Position numbers and translations under genes: made by a program | From: Euphorbia lathyris | Lineage: Eukaryota; Streptophyta; Magnoliopsida; Malpighiales; Euphorbiaceae | Reading direction: 5' to 3' | Assembly (NCBI RefSeq): GCF_963576675.1 | Contig: NC_088913.1 | Coordinates: 80,599,001-80,663,000, forward strand | DNA length: 64,000 nucleotides | Notes under the pieces: generated by a model | Databases searched by the model: none | What the model was told of the DNA's origin: nothing | What the model saw: the letters and a program-made list of their open reading frames with translations, nothing else | Shown: piece after piece, positions 31,407 through 45,731 of the stretch | Numbering within the stretch: the first letter of the stretch is position 1 | Layout: each line of letters opens with the position of its first letter

Positions 31407-34400
31407 CTACACCGGGATCAGTCTAGGAAGGCTGACTCCAATCCTATCCTCTAGGAGAGAAGGCAAAAGAAAAGGAGGAACAGATAGGGTAGAAACACCT
31501 AACATTCTCCCATGCCCAGCAGCTGCTAAGCGATCCGCCACACGGTTTTGCTCCCTAAAAATATGGGAGAAATTAAGATACTCAAAGGCAGGACGAAGCC
31601 TCAAAATAGCTTTGATGAGATTCTGGCTCTTCAGACAAACAGCCTGGCTATCTGAAATCCTGTTAATAGCCTCCAGATTATCAGATTCCACCGAGAGCTT
31701 TTTAACACCCATGCGAATGGCGAGTTTAATACCTGACAAGATACCCCAGAGCTCCGCAGAAAAGGACGAGCCCGTCCCCAAGTTATGGGTAAACCCCGCC
31801 ATCCAATTGCCACCAGCATCCCGAAGAACTCCTCCAGCAGCAATTCTGCCATTGCTAAGGCAGGAGCCATCAGTATTCAACTTAGCAAACCCTTCTCTAG
31901 GCTTACTCCAGCCAACTAGCAGGATCTCTTTATCCGGGGAGGGGCGAACAAGGGAATCTCTTTCAAAGCTTTTAGTAATAACAAAGAGCTTCTTCGGGAA
32001 GAAAAACAGTAAATCAGGAATAAGGACAGCCTTACCCGCAAATAATTCTTCATTCCTCCACTTCCAAATTTGGTGACAAGTAATAGCAAAGAGGATGGCA
32101 CCGTGCTCCATGTTGGCCAGCAAGTTCCCCTTGGCTCCTTGAGAGAACCAGTCCCCTTCAGAAAAGGCCATGAAGGAAGGGCGGATGTGATGAGGGAGGA
32201 TCCCTTCCCAGATCTTCTTACTATTTGGGCAATCCCTCAAGGCATGGCACAAGGTTTCCACATTGCCTCTGCATCTACTACAGGCACTAGACTCAGTCAA
32301 GTGCCTTCTGTGCCTATCCGCATTCGTAAGGAGCCTGTCTTTGATACCCAGCCAAAGGAAGCTCCTGATACGGTAAGGGATCTTGAGGGACCATATGGAC
32401 TTCTAAATCTCCAAGGGAGGATCAGCCCTATTAGGGGTAAAAGCTTCATAGGCCGATTTACAAGAATAAGTACCATTATTCGTCAAGGCCCAACAATGTA
32501 TATCCTTATCCTCCTCTTGATTGCTAATCTTCACTCCTCTAATGTTAAGAAGGGTGTCCAGACTAAAGAAAGAGTCGAACTTTGACCAGATCTAGTCTCC
32601 CTCCGAGTCCACCACATCAGCAATTTTCCAGGAAAGGAGATCAGCCGACGGAGGGGCATTACACACATCAATCAGCAGTTTATCACCAATCCAGGTGTCA
32701 TACCAGAAGCTAATAGATCTACCATTATCCACCTCCAGGCCAATCCCCGTACAGAATTCAGCAAACACGGCACTAAGCCCTTTCCAGAGAAAGGAACAGC
32801 TAACAACCCTCTCCTTCGGGCCACCAAAGATTCTATCTTTCCGATACTTCCCGCACAAGAGACGGACCCAAAGAGAGGAGGGGCATTGTCACATTCTCCA
32901 AAGAAGTTTCATTAACAGGACTTTATTATTGTCCTTTGCCTGCCTAATACCAAGACCCCCCCTGTTTTTAGGCTGGCAAGCTTCCTTCCACGGGACCAGG
33001 TGAACCTTTCTCCCATCTCCAGACTCACCCCACAGGAAACGCCGATTTATCTTATCCAGGTCACTAAGGACAGGCTCAGGAAGCTTACAGGCCTGCATGA
33101 TGTGGTTCGGAGCAGCGCAGTTAACTGACTGGATCAAGGTAAGGCGACCTGCAAGGGAAAGAGAATTAGCTTTCCAGCTAGCACACAAACCATTAGTTTT
33201 GTCCAAAATATCCTTGAAAGAGGCTTTGGAAACCCTGTCACTATGAAGAGGAACCCCAAGATACTTCCCCAAGGAGTTCGTCAGAGGTATGCCAGAGAGC
33301 TCACTCAGTCTTCTGCACAAGCTATTGTCCATATTTTTGGAACAAAGCATACGGGACTTTTGGATGTTAACCTTCTGGCCAGAAGCCTCGCAAAAACAAT
33401 CAAGGATATCCATAACTGTTTTAATTTGCTCCTCATTACCCTCAACGAAAAGCATGACGTCATCAGCAAAGAGTAAATGGGTAATAGGGGGGCAATGTCT
33501 GTTGATAGAAACAGGGTGGAGAGTCCCTTTGCACACCGCCTCTTGGATCAGGTGAGACAGTCTTTCCATGGCAATAACAAAGAGGAAGGGACTCATAGGA
33601 TCTCCTTGACGAATTCCTCTGGAGGGAGAAAACTCATCCGACATGTCCCCATTGATCATGACCTGGAAAACGGGAGAGGAGATACACTTCTCAATCAAAA
33701 TCCTCCAGTTCTCCGGGATGCCAGCTTTGGCTAAACTATCCAGAAGAAAGCTCCAGTTCAATCTATCATAGGCTTTCTCCAGATCCAGTTTGAGGGCCAC
33801 AATCCCTTTCTTACCTTTCTTAATCTTCATAGAATGGACAACCTCCTGGGCAATAACAACGTTATCCATCAATTGTCTACCAGGAACAAAGCTCCCTTGG
33901 TTCTGGCTAATTATATCCGAAAGGATCTTTCGGATTCTATTAGCCACAATCTTAGTAATAGCTTTATACAAAACATTACAAAGACTGATGGGTCTCATCT
34001 GGAGGAAGGAGGAAGGCTTAACAACCTTAGGAATCAAGATAATGAGGGTTTTATTAACCGACCTGATATCGTTAGAGCCACCAAAAACACCTAACACAAA
34101 ACTGTATATGCCCTCCTTAACAGTATCCCAGTGTTTATGATAGAAACTAGCGGGGATACCATCAATCCCAGGAGCCTTAGTGGACCCTATGCTAGAGAAG
34201 GCCAGATCAATCTCTTTAAGGTCAATAGGATGGAAAGCATCTTTAATAGCGTCCTCCCCCAAACGAGGAAAGGAAATACCAGAGTGGGCACTCTCCAAGT
34301 CCACAGCTTCCTCTCTAAACAGGTCCTTGTAGAAATCAAGGGCTGAGCGACGAATGTCTTCCTCCTCAAAAATCCACTCGTCACTAGCGTCCTTGATAGC

Positions 34401-35504
34401 ATCAATCCTATTCCTCTGTCTCCTAATGATCGTAGAGAGATGAAAAAACCTGGTATTCCGATCCCCGTCTTGAATCCAGGCCTTCCTAGACTTCTGGAAC
34501 CAAAGAAGCTCTTCCTGTCTAAGCACAGCTTCCAACTCGTTCTGGAGAGCTCTAAGGTGACCATTTAAGCTATGGTCGAAACGAGCCTCCAAGCAACGCT
34601 GAACGCCTTCCATCCTCCTCAAGAGTTTATTCTTCCTCCTGATAATATGGCCAAAGATGTCTTTATTCCAAACAACCACCTTCCTTCTGAATTCCTCAGC
34701 AGCGAGGAGAACATCAGAGTGGGGATGCCAATTGGTTTTCACGAAATTCCTAAAGTCGGGATGAGAATCCCAAGCCACAAGATATCTAAAGGGTCTGTTA
34801 CCTTTCAGTCGGTTACCTTTGACCAAATTAATGAGGATAGGGCAATGGTCAGAGTGACGGAAGGGGAGATTCAGCACCTTGACCTCAGGAAACCTACAGA
34901 TAGCCGCAACATTAGCATACACCTTATCCAACCTCACAAACAAGCTATTTATTTTCCAGGTAAATTTGTGGCCAGCAGCACCCAGGTCTGAAAGCCCACA
35001 CAGATCCATACTACGCTTGTGGTTAAGGCACCGGTTCACATAATGATTACCCCCTCCCCTCTGATCACTTAAAAGGGCTATATCATTAAAATCCCCGGCC
35101 ACCAACCAAGCCTCCACCATGTTAGAGCTAATAGAATGAAGGATCTCCCACAACCTTGTACGATTAGAAAGAACAGGATCGACATAAACAAAGGTAACAA
35201 AGAAATGTTTATTACCAGGGTAGCACACATTACTATGAATGAACTGACAGTCCATACTAACAATATCAATATTAACAAGACCTGGCTTCCAAAAGAGCCA
35301 AATCCCCCCAGCCCGGCCAGTAGCCTCCGATCTGACACAATTCCAATTCTTAAACTTTCTAACCACCTCGTCTGCTTTAGCTCCACTGACCTTGGTCTCT
35401 AGAAGAACAAAACAGGAGGGGTTAAACTGTTTAATAAGATCATTAACATGAATGCGAGTTGCCTTGCTCGCCGCACCTCTAACATTCCAAACAAAGAAAT
35501 CCAT
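31407..35504 (-). pseudogene. LINE ORF2, three in-frame stops, unit 2
   Basis: Shares all three stops with unit 1 (TGA 32889-32891, TAG 32592-32594, TAG 32403-32405), so ORF2 was already dead when the unit was copied. One amino-acid difference (Val to Ile) in the RT, from the substitution at 34040. Confidence 0.93.
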
Positions 35505-35537
35505 CAGAAAGGAAGACTACTAACACAAGCCCAAACC

Positions 35538-35765
35538 CTAGATCAGGTATTTATTCGGGGCTCCTGAGAGCCTAGAGGAAGTCCCAGAAGGTCCCCTTTT
35601 AGCCCAAGAGTCTAACCAATTAAGGTTCTTCTTAGGTTTCACTTTAAGTTTCTTCATGTTCATCTTACTCACTCCTATAGCTTTTCCAATAGGAGCATCC
35701 ACAGGAGGATTCAGAGAAACAGCCTTACTACTCGACCCTTCCCCTGTAGAAAGGTGAGACAACCT
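35538..35765 (-). pseudogene. LINE ORF1 C-terminal remnant, unit 2
   Basis: As in unit 1, with Lys in place of Thr from the substitution at 35650. Confidence 0.75.
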
Positions 35766-35779
35766 CTAAATATAATCAA

Positions 35780-36421
35780 TTAGTTATTAATATCTTTAAT
35801 TTAATTATTTATGTGAAATTATAGAACAAAAAATATAATTTTAGACCTTAAAATATAAACACTAAATTCTAAATTATAAGAACTAAACTCTAAATATGCG
35901 ACGTGTCATCAAATTTTCAATATATGATGTGTCATCAAACCATTGGTTTGATGTACCACGTCATCTATACATCAAACATACTAAAATTTCTCATTTAGTG
36001 ATAATGGAAAATACTGCTAGAGAAAAAGGAAAAAAATTTCTTGTGTTTCATCATTACATCCATCTATCCGGCTAGTACTTTGATGGCATGTAACACATAA
36101 ACCAATAAAAAAATTAACATCAGCAACTAATTGATTAAATACTTTTTTAGGAAATTATTTACATAAAATTCTAGACCACAAAATAAAAATTCTAAACCTT
36201 GGATTTCAAAATCTATCTGCAATCGGTGTTATCAGCTCAGTCAGTTATCCCAAACTAAAGAGACCGAGCCACGTAAAGAGTATCTGGCTGGTGCTTGTAC
36301 CTCTTCCTATTCCAGAGTCACTCCTAAAATATAAACCCAAAATTATAAAATATGTCATTTGTCATCAAATCAATGGCTCGACATACCATAACATACATGC
36401 GTCATATAATAAAATTTGTGA
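35780..36421. other. Gene-free stretch, unit 2
   Basis: Counterpart of 5220-5861; nothing coding seen. Confidence 0.6.
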
Positions 36422-36430
36422 TTTTAATGA

Positions 36431-37434
36431 GGCTTAATAGGCATCCAGCCCCTTAAACTTGTAACTTTTTTTCACCTGGCCCCCTCAACTTAGGGGACAA
36501 CCTCTCAACCCCCTTAACTCTCCAAAAACATCACATACAACCCCTTAAACTTGTAACTTTTTTTCACCTGACCCCCTCAACTTAGGAGACAACCTCTCAA
36601 CCCCCTTAACTCTCCAAAAATATCACATACAACCCCTTACACCCCTATATCCGATCAAAATATTGACCCATGTAGAAAACGCGCTTGACTGTTGACCACA
36701 CCAATGCCACATGTCATTTTTTTCTTAAAATTTTCCATGTAAATCCAGTAACTTACCCCATAATTTGGACATCCGTAGAGTCTTCTTCCTTGATTTGTAG
36801 GTTTCCACGAAACCTTAAGTACAACATATTCACCACAAAAACATGATTCATGAGTATCCACCATGAAATCGGTTTCAAGACAACATAAACCCTAACCTAA
36901 TTGACAAAAAAAAGGAATTATCTCAGAAGAAGAAAGAGGCAAACCAGAAGAAGAAGAAGGAGAAGAATAAAAAGAATGTAGAGGAGGAATAAAGGAGATG
37001 AAGGAGATGATACTTACTATTGAACTTGAATCGGAGACCGATTGAAGACAGAAAAGAGGTGAATTAAAGGAATCGAAAAAGATGAAGGAAGGATTTCTGA
37101 GGAGAAGAACGTTAGGGATTTAAGAAGAAAGGAGATTTTTTTACCGTTTAAGTTTCTAAAGCCAACCTTCACGCGCTTTCTAATGTGTGCAATCCAACTT
37201 ATTCCATGTTAGAGCCACGTAGGCGTTAAGGGGCTATATGTGATGTTTTTAGAGAGTTAAAGGGGTTGAGAGGTTGTCCCCTAAGTTGAGGGGGTCAGGT
37301 GAAAAAAGTTACAAGTTTAAGAGGTTGTATGTGATGTTTTTGGAGAGTTAAGGGGGTTGAGAGGTTGTCCCCTAAGTTGAGGGGGCTAGGTGAAAAAAAG
37401 TTACAAGTTTAGGGGGCTGGATACCTATTAAGCC
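36431..37434. mobile_element. Non-autonomous MULE with GRF finger, unit 2
   Basis: Counterpart of 5871-6874 with the same 9-bp duplication TTTTAATGA (36422-36430 and 37435-37443). Confidence 0.92.
36655..36864 (-). CDS. Small GRF-type zinc-finger ORF, unit 2
   Basis: Identical protein to the unit 1 ORF at 6095-6304. The fourth zinc ligand is likewise absent. Confidence 0.55.
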   Translation of the reverse strand: MVDTHESCFCGEYVVLKVSWKPTNQGRRLYGCPNYGVSYWIYMENFKKKMTCGIGVVNSQARFLHGSIF

Positions 37435-37784
37435 TTTTAATGATGATGAAAATATTACTGAAAAAATTCCTGTTTTAAGATGTCATCTATGCGTCGGGCT
37501 AATAATTTGATGACAGATAGGACGTCAACCAATTAAAAAATTAACATGTGCAATTAATGAGTTAAATATTAATATTATCCGAATAATACGAGGATCCATG
37601 TTTCCTCATCCTAAACCAACTATGATGTTTGAAGTAAGGAAGACCGTTAGATTAAACTACACAAGGTTCATGAATAAACATCTCTAAAGACACATTGATC
37701 AATGAGACATTCTATGAATCATCTTCAGATCAGAATCCTTCACTCACGCCTAAAATTAAGGAGTCCCAAGGAAACACAATTATC

Positions 37785-38824
37785 AAAGGTAACGTAACAT
37801 AACATAATGTAATGTAATATAGCGTAATGTAATATAACAAAACATAACGTAACGAAACTTAATGTAACTTAGTGTAAGATAACTTAACGTAAGTTAATGT
37901 AAATTAATTTAACGTCACCTAACAAAATATAACTTAGCATAATGTAACGTATAATGTAATATGACATAACGTAACGTAACGTAATGTAATATGCTTTTGC
38001 TCTTTTGTTGCTTGAATCTTTTGTTTTCTCGTTGATGATCAAGTATGAGAGAGAGCTTTTTCTTGGGCTTTTATAGTAATGCTTTGAGGCTGAAGCTTTC
38101 GAAATTTAAAAGGTCTATTGGAGATAAAAATGACTTTTATCGCTTTCATCTTCTGACTTCTAATTCATACGTTTACCATTATGGATGACCATGCCTCTAT
38201 CTCTTTGAGCCACGCACACTCCTGACTTATACTTGGAGGAGACTAGTGGTTTAAGCATTCATGGCAAACAGTAAAAGTTGTTAGCGAGGACAAGGCTTTT
38301 GTCACCTGTAACATAACGTAACGTAACGTAACGTAACTGTAACATAACGTAACGTAACGTAACGTAACGTAACGTAACGTAACGTAACGTAACGTAACGT
38401 AACGTAACGTAACGTAACGTAACGTAACGTAACGTAATGTAACGTAACGTAACGTAACGTAATATGCTTTTGCTCTTTTGTTGCTTGAATCTCTTGTTTT
38501 CTCATCGATGATCAAGTATGAGAGTGAGCTTTTTCTTGGGCTTTTATAGTAATGCTTGGAGGCTGAAGCTTTCGAAATTTAAAAGGTCTATTGGAGATAA
38601 AAACGACTTCTATCGCTTTCATCTTCTGACTTCTGCTTTAAAAGTTTACCATTATGGATGCCCATGCCTCTATCTCTTTGAGCCATGCACACTCCTGACT
38701 TATGCTTGGAGGAGACTGGTGGTTTAAGCATTTATGGCAAACAATAAAAGTTGTTGGCGAGGACAAGTCTTTTGTCACCTGTAACGTAACGTAACGTAAC
38801 GTAACGTAACCATTAAGGCTTTTG
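37785..38824. repeat. TAACG arrays with 478-bp-type tandem repeat, unit 2
   Basis: Counterpart of 7225-8269, one TAACG pentamer shorter in the long array (about 38308-38461). Confidence 0.9.
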
Positions 38825-38879
38825 TCACCTGTGTATCTCAAAAGATGAAGGAGGTTTGGGTGTTAGAGGATTTCACTTC

Positions 38880-39431
38880 TGATATCTTGCAGATTTTCCT
38901 TCACCGGATTACGTCCCTGTGAGGCGCCATTGGGATCGGCCGGGGACACTCTGATGCCAAAGTCAGTAATATTCTTAAGAATAAAACAGTAATCACAAAG
39001 TAGAGTTTAGAATAGTGTGTATCTAGAATACCTCATAGTGGGGGTATTTATATAGGATTTTGTAACAATCGTAGTAATCCCTCATTTAATGCTCTTGAAT
39101 GTAGTTTAATGCTACATTCTTTATGTCTGACCATTAATGCCTTTAAGGAACCATTAATACTATTAATGGTGGAGGTTTCTTCGATAACGGTTTGATGACT
39201 CTCTGTATTGATCTACCTTGGACGACGTATCCATACATGTCTAGCGGATGTTGGTCTTCTTTATGAGGCGAATCCACATGGCAGGGTCTTTATGGTATAC
39301 AGCCTGCGGTATACGCCATGGCCTTGACCTAGCGGATCTTCTCTGTTTGGCGGAGAAGTTCTTCACTAATTGCTCCTTCCCTCTATGGGTATGTGTGGTT
39401 ATGCCCCAAGGGTAATTTTTGGATGTTATCA
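38880..39431. mobile_element. Solo LTR, 552 bp, unit 2
   Basis: TGATATC...GTTATCA with ACTTC duplication, as in unit 1. Confidence 0.85.
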
Positions 39432-40488
39432 ACTTCCTTTAATTTAACAATGCTGGGAAAAACAAGGATTTCGATTATAGTCATCCCCTGATTCTTTTGT
39501 CAGTAAAGTATTTAAAGTAAAATATTATCTAGATGGGGATTTAGATTGGGCTATTCGCCCAACTATGTTTGGTGGAACATTTGGGGTTCACTTATTGCTT
39601 CAAAAGGGTGGTAGGTGGAAGATTGGGGATGGTCAATCCATTAATGTCTGGAAGGATCCGTGGCTTCAGGACTCACATTTTCAGATAATTACTACTCTAA
39701 TGGTGGCCGAGTTGGAGAATCTTCGGGTATGTGATATATTTATCCAGAATTCTATTGATTGGGACTTTGATATCCTGCAGTAAATCTTCTCTCAGCAAGA
39801 CATTAAGGATATAAGTCGTTCAACACCACGGTTAGAAGGGAGACATGATCAGTTTATTTGGTATGGGTCTAACAATGGATGTTATTCTTTGAGAAGCACA
39901 TATAGGTTGGCAATTGAGGGTATTTCTGATAATAAGAATCTTCAGGTCGAGGGTCTCTGGCAGTCTATTTAGGAGCCGACGGTTCCCTCAAAGTGCGGTA
40001 TTTCTATTGGAGGCTCGTTAGAGATTGTGTCCCGACACGTTATCGATTACGATGCTGGGGGAGTGGAGTTGGATTAGATGTTGAGGGTGTGTGGAGAGAT
40101 ATCAGAAAGTATGGAGAGAGGTGGGCTTGATTGATGTTACTAACCAAGCAGGGACTGATGCATATAATTTCACAGCTTTTGACTTTCATATTTGTAGGAC
40201 TGGCGGTACTATTCGGGTTGAACAATTTATAATGCTACTTTGGAGTTGGTGGAGATCACGTAATGATCGACATTGGCTCTAGAAGACTAATTCTACAGCG
40301 GAGGTAATAGCGGGCAGCAGGAGATGTCTGGCAGACTGGAAGCAAGTTTGCGAGAGACGAAAACCCCCTAGACCGGCTACTGATGCGACTAGATGCGAGA
40401 AGTTATGGCATCGACCATCGTAAGGCTCGTTTTCTTATTGTATTGATGTTAGTCTATTCACTGTACTAGGGAAAATGGGATGTAGAGC

Positions 40489-43134
40489 TGTCACACCCGA
40501 CCCAAAACGGCATCAGGCATGAAAAGGAAACAGGATAACGATCTACGAATTCTACGAATTCGGCTCTTCAATCTGTAACTCGTTCAATTCTTAATTTACT
40601 TTTCTAATAGATAAAAATTTATTTGGACTACCTAAAGTTTTATTTAATTATTTGGCCTGGACTCGATAATTCTATCAAGCTTGCTACGTATCCCGAATGT
40701 CTTTTAATCTTTAAATCGGGAATCAAAGCCACGTAGTTCTACATATTTTAGGTAGTTCTCTTAACTTAGGTTATATCTTTAATTATTCACATCTTGTTTG
40801 ACTTTGACTCATTAATTATCTAATTGTATACTTCACTTTATTACTATACAAATTTTTATTTTTATTTTCATAATACGGTTATTGAACATAATCCAATATT
40901 TAGTATCTCGAATTTATTTGATAATCTAATTAAAATATATTTTATATACGAATATTTTATCGAATCCAACAATATAAAATTTTAAACTTGAAAACCATGT
41001 TATCAAATGAAATCAAACCACAAATGAAATCAATTCATAAATAAATATCGGTATTTTGGAATTAACAGTTTTATCAAAATAACCGAAATCAAATAAATTG
41101 TTCATCAAATCGACGAATAATCAAGTAAACTCTTTATTAAACGAGTTCATAACCAAATAAACGGGTTATCAAACCAATTTGAACCAAATAAACGTTTTAC
41201 CAAACCAAATTCATAATCAAACACACGGTCTATCAAACCAAATTCGTAATCAACAAACTTAACATTATATCCATCCTAGAGTTTCTCCCCTTACGTATCA
41301 ATCCCTACAATAGAATCGAGATATCTCATAATTTTGCCTAACCCGCATGGTCTTACTCAACACTTCTTTGCCATACCCGATAGGTCTTTCAACTGTGTAC
41401 ACAGGTCATGTCCCTCACTGTACATGGACTTCAAATATAAAACCACCGATCCGTATTACTCTAGATGGATATATATAAAATCATAAAAGTATAACATGCT
41501 CAAATCTCTTTTCACAATCAAATTTCACAATTATTTCATAACCACAAACCATTTGGCTTCCGCAAAAGAAGCACAATTATTCAAATATTCTCTAAAAATT
41601 GTTCAAAGTACAAAATCATTTAAAATCAAATACTCCTTTAATAATAACTAAAGTTGTCAAAAATTCATATAAAATCACTGATTTATAATTTAATCCAACT
41701 CCAATAATCAAATTTCTCAAAATATGGTATCGATGAAGTTAAATATTCTTATCGGTTATTTTAAGCTCGACCTTAGTAATTCTAAATCAGAGTAGTTAAC
41801 TATTTATTAACCTCGTTAGATTATTATAAATCTAATTGTATAATTTTATATTCCTCATTTTTGTACTGATTTTATATACAACTAATTTTATATTCAAACT
41901 CTTTTGTGGATTATAATTGACAATCATCAATAGTAATCATTTCTATTTTTCTAAGACAATTATCCATCATTACCATTTCTATTATATAACTTATTTTAAT
42001 TTTAACTTGATAGGATTTAAAATAATCAAAATATTCTTATTGGAATATTTTCGGTCACTAAAATATAATTTTTAAACTGACATAATTAATTTGGACCAAT
42101 TATACTTTTTAATTAGTAACGTTGCTAAAAGCCCATTAATATCGAATTTCACGCTAATAAATCTAAAGGATAATAGTCTAACGTTTATATGGATTATCCA
42201 TGGTTGATAAATTATTAATAGTAAATCTAAATCTGTTAAAATTGAACGAAACTACCTAAACTAAACATACTCACAATCATACCTATAATATTTTTAAAAT
42301 AATTTGGATCTAAAATATTGTTACCGAAATATCGTCGTCGGTCGCTGAAAATGAGTCGATGTGCGACACCGAAAATGAGTCGATGTGATCTATTGATAGT
42401 TGATACTTTATATGCTTCACGTGATTCCCAAATGTTCAATGATGCTTGTTTCATATCCTATTTCTTCATCAAATCGAACATATAATTTCCAAATATCCAT
42501 AACCCCAAACAAAATTGATATATAGGTTTTTGTTTATGAAGGAATATGGTTGAATTTTTATGGTAAAAATTCATCAAATATGTATGATTCAAATAGAAGA
42601 AAGAAGGGAAATAAAATAGAAAGAAGATGTAAAATGAAAAAAAATCCAAGTGAGGGGTGAAATTTTCAATATTTGTTCTCTTATGCCCCTAATGCCCCTA
42701 ATTTTTCGCCTGCCCCTCCCCCCCCCCTCCCCCCCCCCCTCCAAAATCCCTTGGTATTCTCCATTTCATTTTTCAAAGCATCCTTATACTATTATTATTA
42801 TTATTTTAAAACATGCATGGTGACATGTGTAAGGTTTTGAGTAATAATTATTATTATTGTTTTTTTTTATTATTTATTATTATTTTAAATAAAAAATTAA
42901 ATTGTAAGAAGCAACTATTTTACACGTGTATGGTTTTATGAAATTTGAAAATTTTTCTATTGATCCTTTTAATTCATGACATTTTATAAAACTTACCTAA
43001 AACTTTTAATTTATATCTAAAAACATTAAATTAAAACTAATAATATATTTATAATACCCAATAAGTTAATACTCTAAAATATATGCATTATAATCTATAT
43101 CGGGATATTGAAATTTTTGGATACGGTCGTGACA
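40489..43134. mobile_element. Large solo LTR, 2646 bp, unit 2
   Basis: TGTCAC...GTGACA with AGAGC duplication (40484-40488 and 43135-43139); same length as unit 1. Confidence 0.87.
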
Positions 43135-43527
43135 AGAGCGGTGCTAATGGATGTTGACTGTACTTTCTTGAATGCCCGAACAGCTACGACAGATGGTCTT
43201 ATGGATGTCAGAGAGGGGGGAAGCCTGGGCTCTACTATAGGCCATTACCTGGGCTAGAAAACGTGATGTTTGAGACAGATGATGACGAAGGCCATCTAGT
43301 CGTGTCAGATGGATCAGTCCGAGTTAGAAGTTATTATTTCCCAATGTCGTTCTCTTATGTTACTTAACAACGAATTTACTATCTGATTTATTAGAAGACA
43401 AGCAAATAGCTTAGCTCATGCATTGGCTCGAGCGGTTTCTCATCATGCTATTACTTTGATGTTATTCAAAATTTTATTCCGGTATCTATATTAAACTTTT
43501 GTCAGGTTTTGGCTCATTAATGAAGTT

Positions 43528-43740
43528 TTGTTTCAAAAAAAATTCATGTACTATATTTTTATGAAAAAAGATGAAGTTTTGATTAGAGACCTTCCTAACT
43601 GGGAGGCCCTTGGCAACCGCCTATATGGCCTCCCCCTGGAGCCTCCCATGCGCGAGGAGAAGGAGAATAAGTCCGGATACTCTAAAGATACATGGAGAAC
43701 CAAGCGGGATGAAGCTCTTCTGCCTTATCTTCATCACTGA
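43528..43740 (+). CDS. Unrecognised ORF fragment, unit 2
   Basis: Same 70-codon sequence as 12973-13185; function unknown. Confidence 0.3.
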   Translation: MFQKKFMYYIFMKKDEVLIRDLPNWEALGNRLYGLPLEPPMREEKENKSGYSKDTWRTKRDEALLPYLHH

Positions 43741-44340
43741 GAATTGGACCATGCGAATCCAAGATCCATGGCCGAGCTAAGTCGAGCTTTGGCCTACTCA
43801 TGCTCCACTAGACAGAATATGTACAAGCTCGAGCTCGAGCTCAGTTTAAGCTGAACATCCTATTCGAGCTTGATCATTAAGAAAGTTATCTAACTGTGAG
43901 CTGCTCGGGGGCATCTTGTTTATTTATTCACGAGTTTTGCTCGCAAGGACCTCGTTAATTATGTTCATGGATGTTGCCCCAGAATAATTCATTAATTATG
44001 TTCACAAGCTACATAGTACAATCTAAAGTTTCATACAAAACTACGTAATTTTATATTTCCCCCTTTATAAAAATACTATAATTAAAAAATAGTCAAACCA
44101 AGCTTGTTCATGAACATTATAATCGAGTTTATTCATCAACTTGATCAAAAACCTACAACAGAGCATGTTCATGAGTTTTTTATCCGAGTTTCATAATGCT
44201 TAAGGTCGACTCCTTTACGAATCGAACCTCAAAAACTCGTACTCATGCTCGATTTGTTTATAAATTGAACTGAACACGACCGAACTTTTATCGAACTGAA
44301 CACCAAACCCCTCATCTAGTCCGTATAGTTTATGTAATAT
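43741..44340. repeat. GAGCTCGAG-rich dispersed repeat, unit 2
   Basis: Counterpart of 13186-13785. Confidence 0.5.
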
Positions 44341-44344
44341 TAAA

Positions 44345-44830
44345 TTAGGCTTAGTATATCAATTTTCTTCTGAACCTGTACAAAAAGCTTGATCAGTCCT
44401 GAACTTTCAAAGTGTCCTGATAGCCCCTCAACCTGCTTAAAATGTAATCAATTAATCACTTGATTGCAAAGAAGTAAGCTACATGCGAAATGTGTGTTTC
44501 ACGTGCCGTCACATGATAGATTAAAACATATTGAAAATGAAGTTTTTACGTCCTCAAATGTAAAACTTATCATCTCTTATATTAGAACCTCATATCACGA
44601 TCTTGATCGTTTTACTTTTTCAAGGCACGTACAACACAGATTTCGCACGGAGCTTAGCTTTTTTTTTTTTACAATCAAATGATTAATTGATTATGTTTTA
44701 AACAAATTGAAGGAGCTAATTAGACATTTAAGTAAGTTGATAGAGCTATCAGAACGCTTTAAAAGTTTATGAAGCTAATCAAATTTTTTTGGACAAATTC
44801 AAAAGGATTTAGTTTAGATATATTTTTTCA
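44345..44830. mobile_element. Long-inverted-repeat MITE, unit 2
   Basis: Counterpart of 13790-14275, followed by the two-copy 39-bp tandem repeat (44839-44915). Confidence 0.6.
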
Positions 44831-45004
44831 ACTAGTTGGATTTCAAAAGATTAATCCAGCACCATTCTTTTACTTTGGATTTCAAAAGATTAATCTAGCA
44901 CCATTCTTATACTATTTTTTTAATTAGATATTTTTGGACTTATTTAGTTGCTATGAATAAAAAAAAAATCTAAGATTGTTTTTCTTTTTATTCTATTTTT
45001 TTTA

Positions 45005-45582
45005 GGGTAATTAGTTTATGAGTCTCTATATTTTGACAAAACATACTGTTTAGTCTCTGTATTTTTAAAAACACACTGTAAGGTTCCTAACTTTTTTCTC
45101 AGTGAACTATTTAGTCCTTCCGTCTGTTTGTTAGATTTTTTTACCATTTATGAATTCAGAAATGACTAAATTACCCTTTACTATTTATTAGTTAAAAGCA
45201 ATTTACACCTCTATGTTTTTCTCACACAACTCGCGCTAAAAAATGGAGAAATGATTGAATCCGTAACTCATAATCGACTCAAATCAACCAGAAGAACGCA
45301 GAGATGAGAAACAATTAAGATAATGGTCTTATATATTTGATTTTGTGGTAAATGGTAGTTAAGACATTACATTTTTTTAAATAGAATTTGACTCAAATTC
45401 AAATTGATTAACAGAATCTTCATGAGAGTCTAACGGCAGGGACTAAACAGTTCACCGAAAAAAACGTTAGGGACTAAACAGTTCATCGAGAAAAAGGTTA
45501 GGGACCTTACCGTGTGTTTTTGAAAATTCAAAGACTAAACAATGTGTTTTGTCAAAATATAGGGACTAATAAATTAATTACC
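45005..45582. mobile_element. MULE-type MITE, 578 bp, unit 2
   Basis: Counterpart of 14450-15027. Confidence 0.75.
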
Positions 45583-45731
45583 TTTTTTTTTATGAGATAA
45601 GGGCAAAATTGGTTATAATTTTCAAGCGAGATGTATATTTACGGGTGTTTGTTTCACCTTTTTGAAGCATCATTTAACGTTTTATTCTAAATTGCATAAA
45701 ATATAGTATTTGGTTAATTAGGTTTAAAAAA

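Larger units (their letters stand above)
31352..35770 (-). mobile_element. 5'-truncated LINE, unit 2
   Basis: Counterpart of 792-5210 with the same TATAATCAA duplication (31343-31351 and 35771-35779) and the same truncation point. It was therefore copied with the unit, not inserted independently. Two substitutions were seen against unit 1 (34040 and 35650). Confidence 0.95.
38825..43540 (+). pseudogene. Degraded second LINE split by two solo LTRs, unit 2
   Basis: Counterpart of 8270-12985; pieces 38825-38879, 39437-40483 and 43140-43540. Confidence 0.85.
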